From the NCBI RefSeq assembly GCF_016526145.1, contig NZ_JADDUE010000005.1, positions 390,808 to 454,807 of the forward strand: 64,000 bases of DNA. The letters run 5' to 3'. Below, piece after piece: positions 46,863 to 55,644 of this stretch. Under the pieces are notes generated by a model. That model searched no databases. It was not told where the DNA came from and was given only the letters and a program-made list of their open reading frames with translations. The position numbers and the translations under genes are program-made. Source of the stretch: Saccharopolyspora galaxeae (GTDB taxonomy: Bacteria; Actinomycetota; Actinomycetes; Mycobacteriales; Pseudonocardiaceae). Each line of letters opens with the position of its first letter. Within the stretch, counting starts at the first letter, position 1.

Positions 46863-48472
46863 GTTCCGCGGACCTGGCGTTCGTCGGCGGCCGGGTGCTC
46901 ACCATGGACGCCGCGGGTTCGAGCGCGGACGCGCTGGCGGTCCGAGCGGGCCGCATCGTCGCCCTCGGGCAGGCGGACGTGCGCGCGATGACCGGTTCCC
47001 GTACGGAACTCGTGGACCTGCGCGGGCGGTTGTTGCTGCCCGGTTTCCAGGATGCGCACGCGCACCCGGTCTTCGGCGGGCTGCTGCGGTCGCGGTGCGA
47101 CCTCACCGCCGCGTCCAGCGCCGCGGGATGCCTGCGGATCGTCGGTGAGCACGACGGGCGTGGATGGGTACTCGGCGGTGGTTGGGATCCCGCGCTCTTC
47201 CCGGGAGGTGCGCCGACCGCGACAGCCCTCGACGCTGTGACGGGAGGGCGTCCTGCGTATCTGGTGAACCGTGACCACCACAGCGTCTGGGTGAACACCG
47301 AAGCGCTCCGGCTCGCCGGAGTGGACCGGGGCACTCCCGACCCGGTTGACGGCTGGATCGAACGCGACGCCGACGACCGTCCTTCCGGGACGTTGCACGA
47401 GGGGGCCGCGGACCTCGTCGCGCGCGTCCTGCCGGAACCCGACCCGCCGGAGTACGCGGCGGCGCTGCTGGACGCTCAGCGGCTGATGCACGCGCACGGG
47501 GTCGTCGGGTGGCAGGACGCGATCGTCGGGGAATACCTCGGCTACGCGGACACCTTGGGCACCTATCGCGATCTCGACCGGCGCGGGATGCTCACTGCAC
47601 GCGTCCAGGGAGCACTGTGGTGGGATCGCCGCCGCGGCATCGAGCAGGTTCCGGATCTCGTCGAGCGCCGCCGTCTTGGTCGGGGTGACCGTTTTCGCGC
47701 GGAACACGTCAAGATCATGGGTGACGGAGTCTGCGAGAACCTCACCGCGTCGCTGGTCCAGCCGTATGTGGGTGCGCACGGCTGCGGGCTGTCTTATCTG
47801 TCCGCAGAGGACCTGCGAAGCGCACTGGCGCATTTGGACGCTGCAGGGTTCTCCACGCATTTCCACGCTGTCGGCGACAGGGCCGTCCGCGACGCACTGG
47901 ACGCCGTGGCGGCTGCACGTGCCGCGCACGGTCCCATGGGCCTGCGCCACCAGATCGCTCACGTGCAGGTGGTGCGCGATGAGGACATCGGCCGGTTCCG
48001 GGAGCTGGACGTCACCGCGAACCTCCAGGCCGCCTGGGCGATCAACGACGCGGCGATGACCGAGCTGACCATTCCGCGGCTCGGGGCGGCGCGTTCCGGG
48101 CGTCAATACCCGTTCCGGTCGCTGCTCGACTCCGGTGCGCCGCTGGCGGCGGGCAGCGACTGGCCGGTGTCCGAGATCGACCCGCTCGCGGCGGTGCACG
48201 CGGCGGTCAACCGGACCGTTCCGGCAGCGGCGGCCGAACCTTTCCAGCCGGAGCAGGCCATCGGGCTCACCGACGCGCTGGCGGCGCACACGCGCGGGGC
48301 CGCGCGCGCGAACGGATTCGCGCACGAGACCGGGTCGCTGGAGATCGGCAAGGCCGCCGACTTGGTCGTGCTCGACCGCGATCTGCTCCGCGTACCGCCG
48401 GATGAGATCGGACGCGCGCGCGTAGACCTCACCGCCGTGGACGGTGTCGTCGTGCACGATCGGCTCGGCTGA
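46859..48472 (+). CDS. YtcJ-like amidohydrolase, probable CTG start
   Basis: 537 aa if started at CTG 46859. Metal-dependent amidohydrolase: LLLPGFQDAHAHP (HxH-type site), the carboxylated-Lys region EHVKIMGDGV, STHFHAVGDRAV, HQIAHVQVV and AAGSDWPVSEIDPLAA (metal Asp). The N-terminal strand SADLAFVGGRVLTMDAAG is required by the fold, but the first ATG/GTG (46895) would delete it. CTG at 46859 overlaps the previous stop (CTGA) and has GAGGAG about 5 nt upstream, so non-canonical initiation is likely. Substrate unknown; YtcJ-type enzymes hydrolyse amides or formamides. Confidence 0.82.
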   Translation: MSSADLAFVGGRVLTMDAAGSSADALAVRAGRIVALGQADVRAMTGSRTELVDLRGRLLLPGFQDAHAHPVFGGLLRSRCDLTAASSAAGCLRIVGEHDGRGWVLGGGWDPALFPGGAPTATALDAVTGGRPAYLVNRDHHSVWVNTEALRLAGVDRGTPDPVDGWIERDADDRPSGTLHEGAADLVARVLPEPDPPEYAAALLDAQRLMHAHGVVGWQDAIVGEYLGYADTLGTYRDLDRRGMLTARVQGALWWDRRRGIEQVPDLVERRRLGRGDRFRAEHVKIMGDGVCENLTASLVQPYVGAHGCGLSYLSAEDLRSALAHLDAAGFSTHFHAVGDRAVRDALDAVAAARAAHGPMGLRHQIAHVQVVRDEDIGRFRELDVTANLQAAWAINDAAMTELTIPRLGAARSGRQYPFRSLLDSGAPLAAGSDWPVSEIDPLAAVHAAVNRTVPAAAAEPFQPEQAIGLTDALAAHTRGAARANGFAHETGSLEIGKAADLVVLDRDLLRVPPDEIGRARVDLTAVDGVVVHDRLG

Positions 48473-48524
48473 GCGCGCCGGCATCTCCCGTCGGCGTCAT
48501 CGAGATCCGCGCTGTCCCACAAGA

Positions 48525-49322
48525 TCAGCCGAGCGCTCGATACACCCGGACGCCGAGGTCGGCGAAGTGGTCGTAGACCGCGCTTCGCCCGCTGCCGCGG
48601 GAGGAGAACTCGTCGGTGAGCTCGTCGACGAGCACCGCGACCACCGCGCGCGGACGGTCGTCGCCGATCAACGCCACGTCGTGCCGCGCGCCCCTGATCT
48701 CGCCGGTCTTGTTCCAGCACCGCGCGGAGGCGGGCAGCAACGCCGGTAGCCGGTCCCGGACCTGCTGGCGGGCCAGCACTCCCAACGCGTGCCGGGTGAG
48801 CTCCGGCGGCAACGCGCGCTCGGTCGCCAGCCGGTCCAGAACGCGCGCTTGATCCAGCGCGCAGGTCGTGTTGCGGCCAGGGGCGTGCACGTCCATCAAG
48901 CGGCGTTCGACGCGAGTGCGCTCGCAGCCGAGTTCAGCGGTGCACTCGGCGATCGCGTCGAAACCGATGATGTCGATGACGGCGTTGGTCGCTGCGTTGT
49001 CGCTGACCACGATCATCAGCGTGATCAGGTCCGCCAGCGCTACGCGGTGCACGCTGGGCAGTTCGCGCAGCACTCCGAAGCCTCCGGTCCGCTCGGCGGG
49101 CAACGCGACCGAGGTGTCCAGCGCGACGCGGCCGGCGTGCGCCTCGCGGAGCGCGGTGATCATGATCAGCACCTTGATCGTGCTGGCCGGGTGCACCTCG
49201 CGGTTCGCGCCGAGCAGCACCGGTTCCCGCTCTTGCAGGTCCCACGCGGCGAAGTTGACTTGCCCGGGAAAGGTCTCCCACGCCTGCTGCAGCGACGCAC
49301 CCAGCCGTTCCGCGAAAGTCAC
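48525..49322 (-). CDS. Class A beta-lactamase-fold serine hydrolase, no signal peptide
   Basis: 265 aa. Ser47-x-x-Lys50 (STIK), Ser107-Asp108-Asn109 and Lys205-Thr206-Gly207 are all present, so the acylation machinery of class A serine beta-lactamases/DD-peptidases is intact. The omega-loop position reads TRVERRLMD...GRNTTCALDQA and lacks the ExxLN motif with Glu166, so efficient beta-lactam hydrolysis is doubtful. No N-terminal signal or membrane anchor, so it appears cytoplasmic. GTG start with GGAAAGGGG upstream; followed 16 nt upstream by the mu-crystallin family gene on the same strand. Confidence 0.85.
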   Translation of the reverse strand: MTFAERLGASLQQAWETFPGQVNFAAWDLQEREPVLLGANREVHPASTIKVLIMITALREAHAGRVALDTSVALPAERTGGFGVLRELPSVHRVALADLITLMIVVSDNAATNAVIDIIGFDAIAECTAELGCERTRVERRLMDVHAPGRNTTCALDQARVLDRLATERALPPELTRHALGVLARQQVRDRLPALLPASARCWNKTGEIRGARHDVALIGDDRPRAVVAVLVDELTDEFSSRGSGRSAVYDHFADLGVRVYRALG

Positions 49323-49338
49323 CTTCGGCCCCTTTCCG

Positions 49339-50283
49339 CTACAAGGTCCCCAGCACGGCGTGCGCGGCGGCCGCGTCCTGCACCGCGACTCCCACGCTGT
49401 TGTAGAAGATGACCTGTTCTTCGTCGGTGCGCCCGGCGCGGCGGCCGGTGAGCACGTCGCCGAGCGAATGCAGCTCCTCGACCGACATCGCGCCTTGCTC
49501 CAGCGCCGCTATGATCGGGCCGGCGTGCGCGGCGGCGGTTTCGACGTCGTCCACGACGACCGGTGCCGCCTGGCGCACCAGCGCGGGCGCGACTTCCCTG
49601 CGGTGCGGTTCGAAACCGCCTACCGAGATCACGGTGGTGCCGGGGTCGACCGGGCCGAGCACCGGATCGGTGCTGAGGGTGCAGGTCGCGACCAGCGCGG
49701 CGCCGCGCACGGCATCCTCCGGCGAGTCCGCGGGGCGCACGTCGACGTCCAGTTCGGCATCGAGCTCCCGCGCGGCGGCTTCCCGGCGACCCCGGTTGCG
49801 GCTGTAGAGCCGCACCGCGCGCAGCTCGCGGACTCGAGCGAACGCGCGGACGTGCGCCCGCGCCTGCACCCCCGAGCCCAGCACCGCCAACTCGTCGGCA
49901 CCGCGCGGTGCGAGCGCGTCGACCGCGACGGCGCTGCCCGCGGCGGTGCGCAGCTCGGTGAGCGCGGTACCCGCGAGCGTCGCCCGCAGCCGACCGGTCG
50001 CTGCGTCCAAGACCAGCACGGTGGCGCTGATCGCGGGAAGCCCGAGCGAGCCGTTGCCGGGATGCACGGCGACGAGCTTGCTGACCGCGCCGTGGTCCGG
50101 TGACAGCGTGCTGAGGTAGCCGAGCGCGGTGTTCGCGCCGACGCCGAGCGCGACCTTCTCCGCCATCCGCGCTCGCCCGTCGCTGAGCGCCCGGAACGCG
50201 GTGCGCTGCGACGCGATCGCGGTGTCCGGGTCCAGAGCGGCCCGGACGTCTTCGTCGGTCCACGTCTCGGGCGGGTTCGTCAT
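49339..50283 (-). CDS. Ornithine cyclodeaminase/mu-crystallin family protein
   Basis: 314 aa. Family segments: GVGANTALGYLSTLSPDHGAVSKLVAVHPGN, TALTELRTAAGSAVAVDALA, ELAVLGSGVQARAHVRAFARV (Rossmann loop) and SVGGFEPHRREV. Members are ornithine cyclodeaminases, alanine dehydrogenases or ketimine reductases (1-piperideine-2-carboxylate to pipecolate). The specific reaction cannot be read. ATG 50283 has GAGGAGG 7 nt upstream. It is co-directional with the serine hydrolase and divergent from the ALDH7-like dehydrogenase operon. Confidence 0.87.
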   Translation of the reverse strand: MTNPPETWTDEDVRAALDPDTAIASQRTAFRALSDGRARMAEKVALGVGANTALGYLSTLSPDHGAVSKLVAVHPGNGSLGLPAISATVLVLDAATGRLRATLAGTALTELRTAAGSAVAVDALAPRGADELAVLGSGVQARAHVRAFARVRELRAVRLYSRNRGRREAAARELDAELDVDVRPADSPEDAVRGAALVATCTLSTDPVLGPVDPGTTVISVGGFEPHRREVAPALVRQAAPVVVDDVETAAAHAGPIIAALEQGAMSVEELHSLGDVLTGRRAGRTDEEQVIFYNSVGVAVQDAAAAHAVLGTL

Positions 50284-50596
50284 CCGGTCCTCCTCGCCGC
50301 GCACATCCGGAAACTGCCACAGCCGGAGCGGGTCGCGACAGCGGCCGGGAGCCGGACCAAGCAGCGCTGTCGCTCAGAAAGTTGGGAAATCACTCTTCTG
50401 GTGCTCGATGGTCGAACGCCTGAACGGTTACGGTGGGTATCGCGCTTGATCGCGCAGTGCGATCGTCCAGATCGAACAGCCAGGCCGATTCCCCGGATCG
50501 ATCAGCCGAATCCGGCGGCCGATCGCGGAACCGAGCGGCCCGCGACCGCAGCACGCAACCCCGAGGAACACGCAACCCCGAGGAAGAGGTGGACCC
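50284..50596. promoter_or_regulatory. Divergent intergenic region with inverted and direct repeats
   Basis: 313 bp between the mu-crystallin family gene and the ALDH gene. It holds an inverted repeat GATCGC-GCAGT-GCGATC (50448-50464), a candidate binding site for the LysR protein encoded downstream, and two copies of CACGCAACCCCGAGGAA in tandem (about 50551-50584) just before the ribosome site. No ORF. Confidence 0.5.
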
Positions 50597-52183
50597 GTGG
50601 AGTCGACGACCTTGAGTTCGGTGATCGGCACCGGCACCCGCGACGCGGCACCGGACCCGCAGGGCGAGGTGTACCGCTCGCGCAATCCCGCGCATCTGGA
50701 CGACGTGGTGGCAGAGGTCCACCTCGGCGGTGCCTCCGCGCTGCACTCGGCTGCGCGGGCCGCGCGCACCGCGCAGCGGGAGTGGGGGCGCGTACCGGCG
50801 CCGGTGCGCGGCAGAGCGGTCGCGGAGCTGGGCAGGCTCGTGGAGGCCAACAAGGACTCGCTCGCCAGGCTGGTCACCAGGGAGATCGGCAAGCCCTACG
50901 CCGAAGCGCTCGGCGAGGTCCAGGAGATCGTGGACACCTGCGACTTCTTCCTCGGTGAGGGGCGCAGGCTCTACGGGCAGACGGTGCCATCGGAGATGCC
51001 GGACAAGCAGCTGTTCACCTTCCGGGTGCCGGTCGGCGTGGTCGCGGTGATCACCGCGGGCAACTTCCCGGTCGCGGTGCCGTCCTGGTACCTGGTCCCG
51101 GCGTTGCTCTGCGGCAACGCGGTGGTGTGGAAACCGGCCGAATACGCCGCTGCGGCGGCGCGCGCGGTGGCCGAGCTGGCGTGGCGCGCCGGTGTGCCGC
51201 AGGGCGTGCTCAACCTCGTCTACGCCGATGGCGAGTCGACCTTCGGCGGACTGGAATCGGCGTTGGAAGACGGCCTGGTGGACAAGGTGGGGTTCACCGG
51301 GTCCACCGCGGTCGGTTCCCGGGTCGGCGAACTGTGCGGGCGCCACCGGCAGAGCCCGTGCCTGGAACTCGGCGGCAAGAACCCGATGGTCGTCGCCGCG
51401 GACGCGGATCTGGACCTCGCGGTGGAGGGCGCGCTGTTCTCCGGCTGGGGAACCGCCGGGCAGCGCTGCACCTCGCTGGGCAATCTGATCGTGCACCGGG
51501 ACGTGCACGAGGAGTTCGTCGGGCGGCTGGACCAAGCGCTGCGCGCGGCGGCGATCGGGGATCCCGGCGGGGACGTGCTCTACGGCCCGATGCTGGACGA
51601 GCGCTTCGCCGCGGGCTTCGAATCCGCGTTGGAGACGATCGCCGATCACCACGAGGTGCTCGGTTCGGACGCGGTCGGCCGGATCGGATCGTCCGCGCCC
51701 CGCACGGGCTTTCGCGGTGATCCGGAGTCCGGGCTGTACTACCACCCGGTGCTGCTGGACGGGTTGCGCCCGGACGACCACGTCTTCACCCACGAGACCT
51801 TCGGGCCGATCGTCGGGGTGAGCACCTTCAGCGACCTCGACGAGGCGATCGAACTCGGCGACGCACCCGGTTACGGGCTCTCCGCCGCCGTCTACACCAG
51901 CGATCCCGCCACGGCCTTCCGCTTCCGGCAGGGCACTCGCGCGGGCATGGTCAGCGTGAACAACTCGACCTCCGGCGCGGAAGCGCACCTGCCGTTCGGC
52001 GGCAACGGCCGGTCCGGCAACGGCAGTCGCCAATCCGGCATCTGGGTGCTGGACCAGTTCACCCGCTGGCAATCGCTCAACTGGGACTTCTCCGGGAAGC
52101 TGCAGAAGGCCCAGATGGACGTGGACACCATCGAGCCGGACCGCGGCTACCGGCTGCCGCCCGAGCTGGGCGGGACGCCGTGA
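50597..52183 (+). CDS. ALDH7-like aldehyde dehydrogenase (aminoadipate-semialdehyde / P6C dehydrogenase-like)
   Basis: 528 aa. Motifs like antiquitin/ALDH7: GEVQEIVDTCDFFLGEGRRL, TAGNFPVAVPSWYLVPALLCGN, FTGSTAVGSRVGE, CLELGGKNPMVV (Glu), GWGTAGQRCTSLGNL (catalytic Cys) and NNSTSGAEAHLPFGGNGRSGNGSRQSG, the last typical for enzymes oxidising 2-aminoadipate semialdehyde (piperideine-6-carboxylate) in lysine catabolism. Substrate is therefore suggested but not proved. GTG start with GAAGAGG 6 nt upstream. Next gene overlaps its stop (GTGA). Confidence 0.87.
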   Translation: MESTTLSSVIGTGTRDAAPDPQGEVYRSRNPAHLDDVVAEVHLGGASALHSAARAARTAQREWGRVPAPVRGRAVAELGRLVEANKDSLARLVTREIGKPYAEALGEVQEIVDTCDFFLGEGRRLYGQTVPSEMPDKQLFTFRVPVGVVAVITAGNFPVAVPSWYLVPALLCGNAVVWKPAEYAAAAARAVAELAWRAGVPQGVLNLVYADGESTFGGLESALEDGLVDKVGFTGSTAVGSRVGELCGRHRQSPCLELGGKNPMVVAADADLDLAVEGALFSGWGTAGQRCTSLGNLIVHRDVHEEFVGRLDQALRAAAIGDPGGDVLYGPMLDERFAAGFESALETIADHHEVLGSDAVGRIGSSAPRTGFRGDPESGLYYHPVLLDGLRPDDHVFTHETFGPIVGVSTFSDLDEAIELGDAPGYGLSAAVYTSDPATAFRFRQGTRAGMVSVNNSTSGAEAHLPFGGNGRSGNGSRQSGIWVLDQFTRWQSLNWDFSGKLQKAQMDVDTIEPDRGYRLPPELGGTP

Positions 52184-53322
52184 ACCCGCCCGCCACGGCC
52201 GACGTCGTGGTGATCGGTGGCGGGGCGATCGGCGCATCGGCGGCCTTCCACCTGGCCGAAGCCGGTGTGGACGTCGTCCTGCTGGACCGCGGCGAGCTCG
52301 GCGGTGGCAGCACCTGCAAGGCGGCGGGCGGAGTGCGGGCGCAGTTCTCCGACCCGGTCAACATCGCGCTCGGCGCGCGGAGCCTGCGGGCCTTCGAGCA
52401 GTTCGGCGAGCGTCCCGGAGCGGAGATCGACCTGCGCCAGCACGGCTATCTGTTCCTGCTTTCCGCACCTGCGGACGTCACGGCGTTCGAGGACGGCGTG
52501 CGGTTGCAGAACGAGCTAGGGGTGCCCAGCCGGATGCTCACCGCTGCCGAGGCGGCCGAGCTCACGCCCGTGGTGTCCGTGCAGGACGTGCTCGCCGCCG
52601 CCTACTCCCCCACCGACGGCCATTGCACGCCGGAGGCCGTGGTGCACGGCTACGCCGCCGGTATCCGCAGGCACGGCGGCACCGTGCTCCCGCACTGCGC
52701 GGTGACCGGCATCGACACCGCAGGCGATGCGGTCACCGGGGTGCGCACGGACTCCGGTGTCATCGCGACCTCCGCCGCGCTCTGCGCGGCCGGAGCGTGG
52801 TCTTCGGCGGTGGCCGCGATGGCGGGGGTCGAACTGCCGGTGCGGCCGCTGCGGCGGCAGATCGTGGTCACCGAGCCGATCCGGGACCTGCCGGGCCGGT
52901 TGCCGTTCACCATTGACTTCGGCACCGGTTTCTACTTCCACGAGGAGGGGCCCGGGCTGCTGATGGGGATGCCCGATCCCGCCGACAGCCCGGATCCGCA
53001 TCCGGACGACAGCTGGCTGGAGCTGCTGGCCGAGGCCGTCGCGCACCGCGCGCCCCGGTTCTCGACCGCGGGCGCGGCGCACCGGTGGGCCGGCCTGTAC
53101 GAGATCACGCCCGACCACAACGCCCTCGTCGGGCAGGCCGGCCAGGTGCGGGGCCTGTGGTACGCCACCGGTTTCTCCGGGCATGGCTTCCTGCAGAGCC
53201 CGGCGATCGGCGAAGTGCTGCGGGACCTCGTCCTCGGCCGCACACCGCCGGTCGACGTCGGTGCTCTCGACGTGGCGCGCTTCGAACGCGCCGGGCACCG
53301 CCCCGAACGGAACCTCGTCTGA
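52180..53322 (+). CDS. FAD-dependent amine/amino-acid oxidase (DAO family)
   Basis: 380 aa. N-terminal dinucleotide motif VVVIGGGAIGASAAFHLAEAGVDVVLLDRGELGGGSTCKAAGGVRAQFSDP and C-terminal WAGLYEITPDHNALVG ... YATGFSGHGFLQSPAIG, the pattern of sarcosine oxidase-beta/DadA-like enzymes. It oxidises a secondary or primary amine of an amino acid using FAD. Co-translated with the ALDH (stop/start overlap), so its product is probably the aldehyde or cyclic imine used by that enzyme; pipecolate or saccharopine are candidates (inference). Confidence 0.87.
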   Translation: MNPPATADVVVIGGGAIGASAAFHLAEAGVDVVLLDRGELGGGSTCKAAGGVRAQFSDPVNIALGARSLRAFEQFGERPGAEIDLRQHGYLFLLSAPADVTAFEDGVRLQNELGVPSRMLTAAEAAELTPVVSVQDVLAAAYSPTDGHCTPEAVVHGYAAGIRRHGGTVLPHCAVTGIDTAGDAVTGVRTDSGVIATSAALCAAGAWSSAVAAMAGVELPVRPLRRQIVVTEPIRDLPGRLPFTIDFGTGFYFHEEGPGLLMGMPDPADSPDPHPDDSWLELLAEAVAHRAPRFSTAGAAHRWAGLYEITPDHNALVGQAGQVRGLWYATGFSGHGFLQSPAIGEVLRDLVLGRTPPVDVGALDVARFERAGHRPERNLV

Positions 53323-53370
53323 ACACCGAGCCGGACACCGGGCGACCGGTCGGCGGCGATGGAGGCAGTT

Positions 53371-54546
53371 GTGAACGACCTGTTGCAGTCCATGGACCAG
53401 TGGGGTCCGGAGAAGATCGTCTGCGTTTCCGATGCCCGCACCGGGATGCGCGGCGTGCTGGTGGTGGACAACACCGCGCGCGGCACCGGCAAGGGCGGCA
53501 TCCGGATGAGTCCCGGTGTCACGGTCGGCGAGATCGCCAAGCTGGCCAGGGTGATGACGTGGAAGTGGGCCGCCGCCGACCTGTTCCACGGCGGTGCCAA
53601 GGCGGGCATCGCGGCCGATCCCGCCGCACCGGACAAGGAAAGGGTGGTGCGGGCGTTCGCGCGCAGGCTGGCCGACCAGGTTCCGGCCAGTTACGTCGCC
53701 GGTCTGGACATGGGCATGACCGAGCACGACGCGGCGATCATCCAGGACGAGCTCGGCGACCGCGGCGCGGCCGTCGGGGTGCCGGAGGAACTGGGCGGCG
53801 TCCCGTACGACGAGCTCGGCGTCACCGGCCACGGGGTGGCGGCCTCGATCGCAAGCGCGCTGGAACTGCGGGGTCGTTCGCTCGACGGGGTCCGCGTCGC
53901 GGTGCAGGGGTTCGGCGCTGTCGGCGCCGCCGCAGCCCGCCGGTTGCACGAGCTCGGGGCGCGGATCGTCGCGCTGTCCACGGCGCAGGGCGCCGTGCAC
54001 GATCCGGCCGGCCTGGACGTGCCGTGGTGGCTCGCCGCGCGCGCCGAACAGGGCGATGCGTGCGTGCACGCCGCTCCCTCCGCGCAGCGGCTCGGCCGCG
54101 GGGACGAGCTGCTGGTGGACTGCGACGTGCTGCTGCCCGCTGCGCAGCAGGACGTGATCGGTGAACAGGTCGCAGCCGGAGTGCGCGCCGAGTTGATCGT
54201 CGAGGGCGCGAACCTGCCGACCACGACCGGCGCCCGCGCGTTGCTGGCCGCGCGGGGTGTCCAGGTGGTGCCGGATTTCATCGCGAACGCGGGCGGTGCG
54301 ATCGCCGCCGGGTTCGCCATGGACGCGCGCCGCTCGGCGTTCCGGCCGGAACCGGCGCGAATACTGCACGAGGTCGCCGAGCGGTGCCGGGCGAACACCG
54401 CTCTCGTGCTGCGCACCGCTGCGCAGCGGCGGATCGAGCCGCACCACGCGGCGCTGGAACTGGCTCAGCACCGGGTGCGCACGGCGATGGAGCTGCGCGG
54501 ACGACTGCCGCGGGTCGATGCCGAACCGGTCGGCGCCTGCGGGTGA
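53371..54546 (+). CDS. Glu/Leu/Phe/Val dehydrogenase family protein (second copy)
   Basis: 391 aa. TWKWAAADLFHGGAKAGIAADPAAP carries the conserved Lys residues (the motif reads GGAKAGI rather than GGAKGGI), followed by ALELRGRSLDGVRVAVQGFGAVGAAAARRLHELGA (Rossmann) and VVPDFIANAGGAIAAGF. Oxidative deamination of an L-amino acid. GTG 53371 follows GGAGG by 5 nt; an ATG four codons upstream overlaps that site. Third gene of the ALDH operon, then LysR. Confidence 0.87.
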   Translation: MNDLLQSMDQWGPEKIVCVSDARTGMRGVLVVDNTARGTGKGGIRMSPGVTVGEIAKLARVMTWKWAAADLFHGGAKAGIAADPAAPDKERVVRAFARRLADQVPASYVAGLDMGMTEHDAAIIQDELGDRGAAVGVPEELGGVPYDELGVTGHGVAASIASALELRGRSLDGVRVAVQGFGAVGAAAARRLHELGARIVALSTAQGAVHDPAGLDVPWWLAARAEQGDACVHAAPSAQRLGRGDELLVDCDVLLPAAQQDVIGEQVAAGVRAELIVEGANLPTTTGARALLAARGVQVVPDFIANAGGAIAAGFAMDARRSAFRPEPARILHEVAERCRANTALVLRTAAQRRIEPHHAALELAQHRVRTAMELRGRLPRVDAEPVGACG

Positions 54547-54552
54547 TCGGCG

Positions 54553-55644
54553 ATGCTCAACCCCATCCACCTGCGAACCTTGCAGGAGTGCGTGCGCACC
54601 GGATCGTTCGCCGAAGCGGGCCGGACACTCGGCTACACCGCATCGGCGGTGTCCCAGCAGATGGCGCTGCTGGAACGTGCCGTCGGAGCACCGCTTTTCG
54701 AGCGCTCCGCGCGCAGCACCCGCAGCACCACGCTGGCGACGCGCTTGGCCGAACGCAGCCGTGACGCGCTGGGCGCGTTGGACGCCTTGGAACGTGAAGT
54801 CCACGCCATGGTCAGCGGCGACGAGGGCAGTCTGCGGCTGGCCGGGTTCGCCACCGCCAACGCGCGAATCCTGCCGTCCGTGCTGGCCGCGGTGATCGCG
54901 CGGCGCCCGAGCGCGGAGCTGCAGCTCGACGAGGGCGAGCCGGACGAAGTCTTGGACGGAGTGCTGGACGGAGTGCTGGATGCCGCGGTCGTCTTCGAGT
55001 ACGACCTGGATCCCCGGAAATGGCCGTCGGACCTGCGCGCCGACGACGTGCTCGCCGAGCCGCTGCGGCTGGCGCTGCCCGCATCCCACCGGCTGGCCGA
55101 TTCCCCGGAGGTCGCTCTGGAGGAACTGGCCGAGGAGTCCTGGATCTGCACCCGCAAGGACACCGCGGGTGCGCGGTCGCTGGTGCGGCTGGCCGCGGCC
55201 AGCGGGTTCGTCCCCCGGATCACCTTCCGCAGCAACGACTACTCGGTGATCCGCGATCTGGTGGCGCGCGGGCTCGGGGTCGCCGTGCTGCCGGGGCTCG
55301 CGCCCAGCGGTGGCGGAGTTCGGCTCGCCCGGATCGCCGGTCGGCAACCGTATCGGCGGGTGCGGACGCTGTATCGCAAGCAGAACACGAACCCGCTGCT
55401 GCCGATCGCACTGGACTGCTTGACGCGAGCCGGGTCGGAACTCGCGGTGCTGTGGAAATCGGACTTCGAGCACCCGCCCCGGGGCAGCAGGGAACGGGCA
55501 TCCGGTTCCGGTCCGGGTCCGGCAGCACCCGCACCGCCGGCCCGCGAGAACGGCACCGAGCACGACGCGGTGCACACCGATCGAGGAATGACCTCGGACG
55601 AGAACGAGCCGGCGTCCGGGCGCATCGAAGCGGAGCGATCATGA
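54553..55644 (+). CDS. LysR-family transcriptional regulator with long C-terminal tail
   Basis: 363 aa. N-terminal HTH (LRTLQECVRTGSFAEAGRTLGYTASAVSQQMALLERAVGAPLFER) and a periplasmic-binding-protein-like effector domain (~90-300). The last ~60 residues (HPPRGSRERASGSGPGPAAPAPPAREN...) are low-complexity and outside the family. It overlaps the E1 gene start by 4 bp, unusual for a LysR gene, which is normally divergent from its targets; it probably controls this catabolic operon. Confidence 0.9.
   Translation: MLNPIHLRTLQECVRTGSFAEAGRTLGYTASAVSQQMALLERAVGAPLFERSARSTRSTTLATRLAERSRDALGALDALEREVHAMVSGDEGSLRLAGFATANARILPSVLAAVIARRPSAELQLDEGEPDEVLDGVLDGVLDAAVVFEYDLDPRKWPSDLRADDVLAEPLRLALPASHRLADSPEVALEELAEESWICTRKDTAGARSLVRLAAASGFVPRITFRSNDYSVIRDLVARGLGVAVLPGLAPSGGGVRLARIAGRQPYRRVRTLYRKQNTNPLLPIALDCLTRAGSELAVLWKSDFEHPPRGSRERASGSGPGPAAPAPPARENGTEHDAVHTDRGMTSDENEPASGRIEAERS

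Noticed and set aside
52516..55575. Minus-strand open frame of about 1000 codons across three plus-strand genes
   Set aside because: It runs through the FAD oxidase, Glu/Leu dehydrogenase and LysR genes, all with clear motifs; composition is shadow-like.
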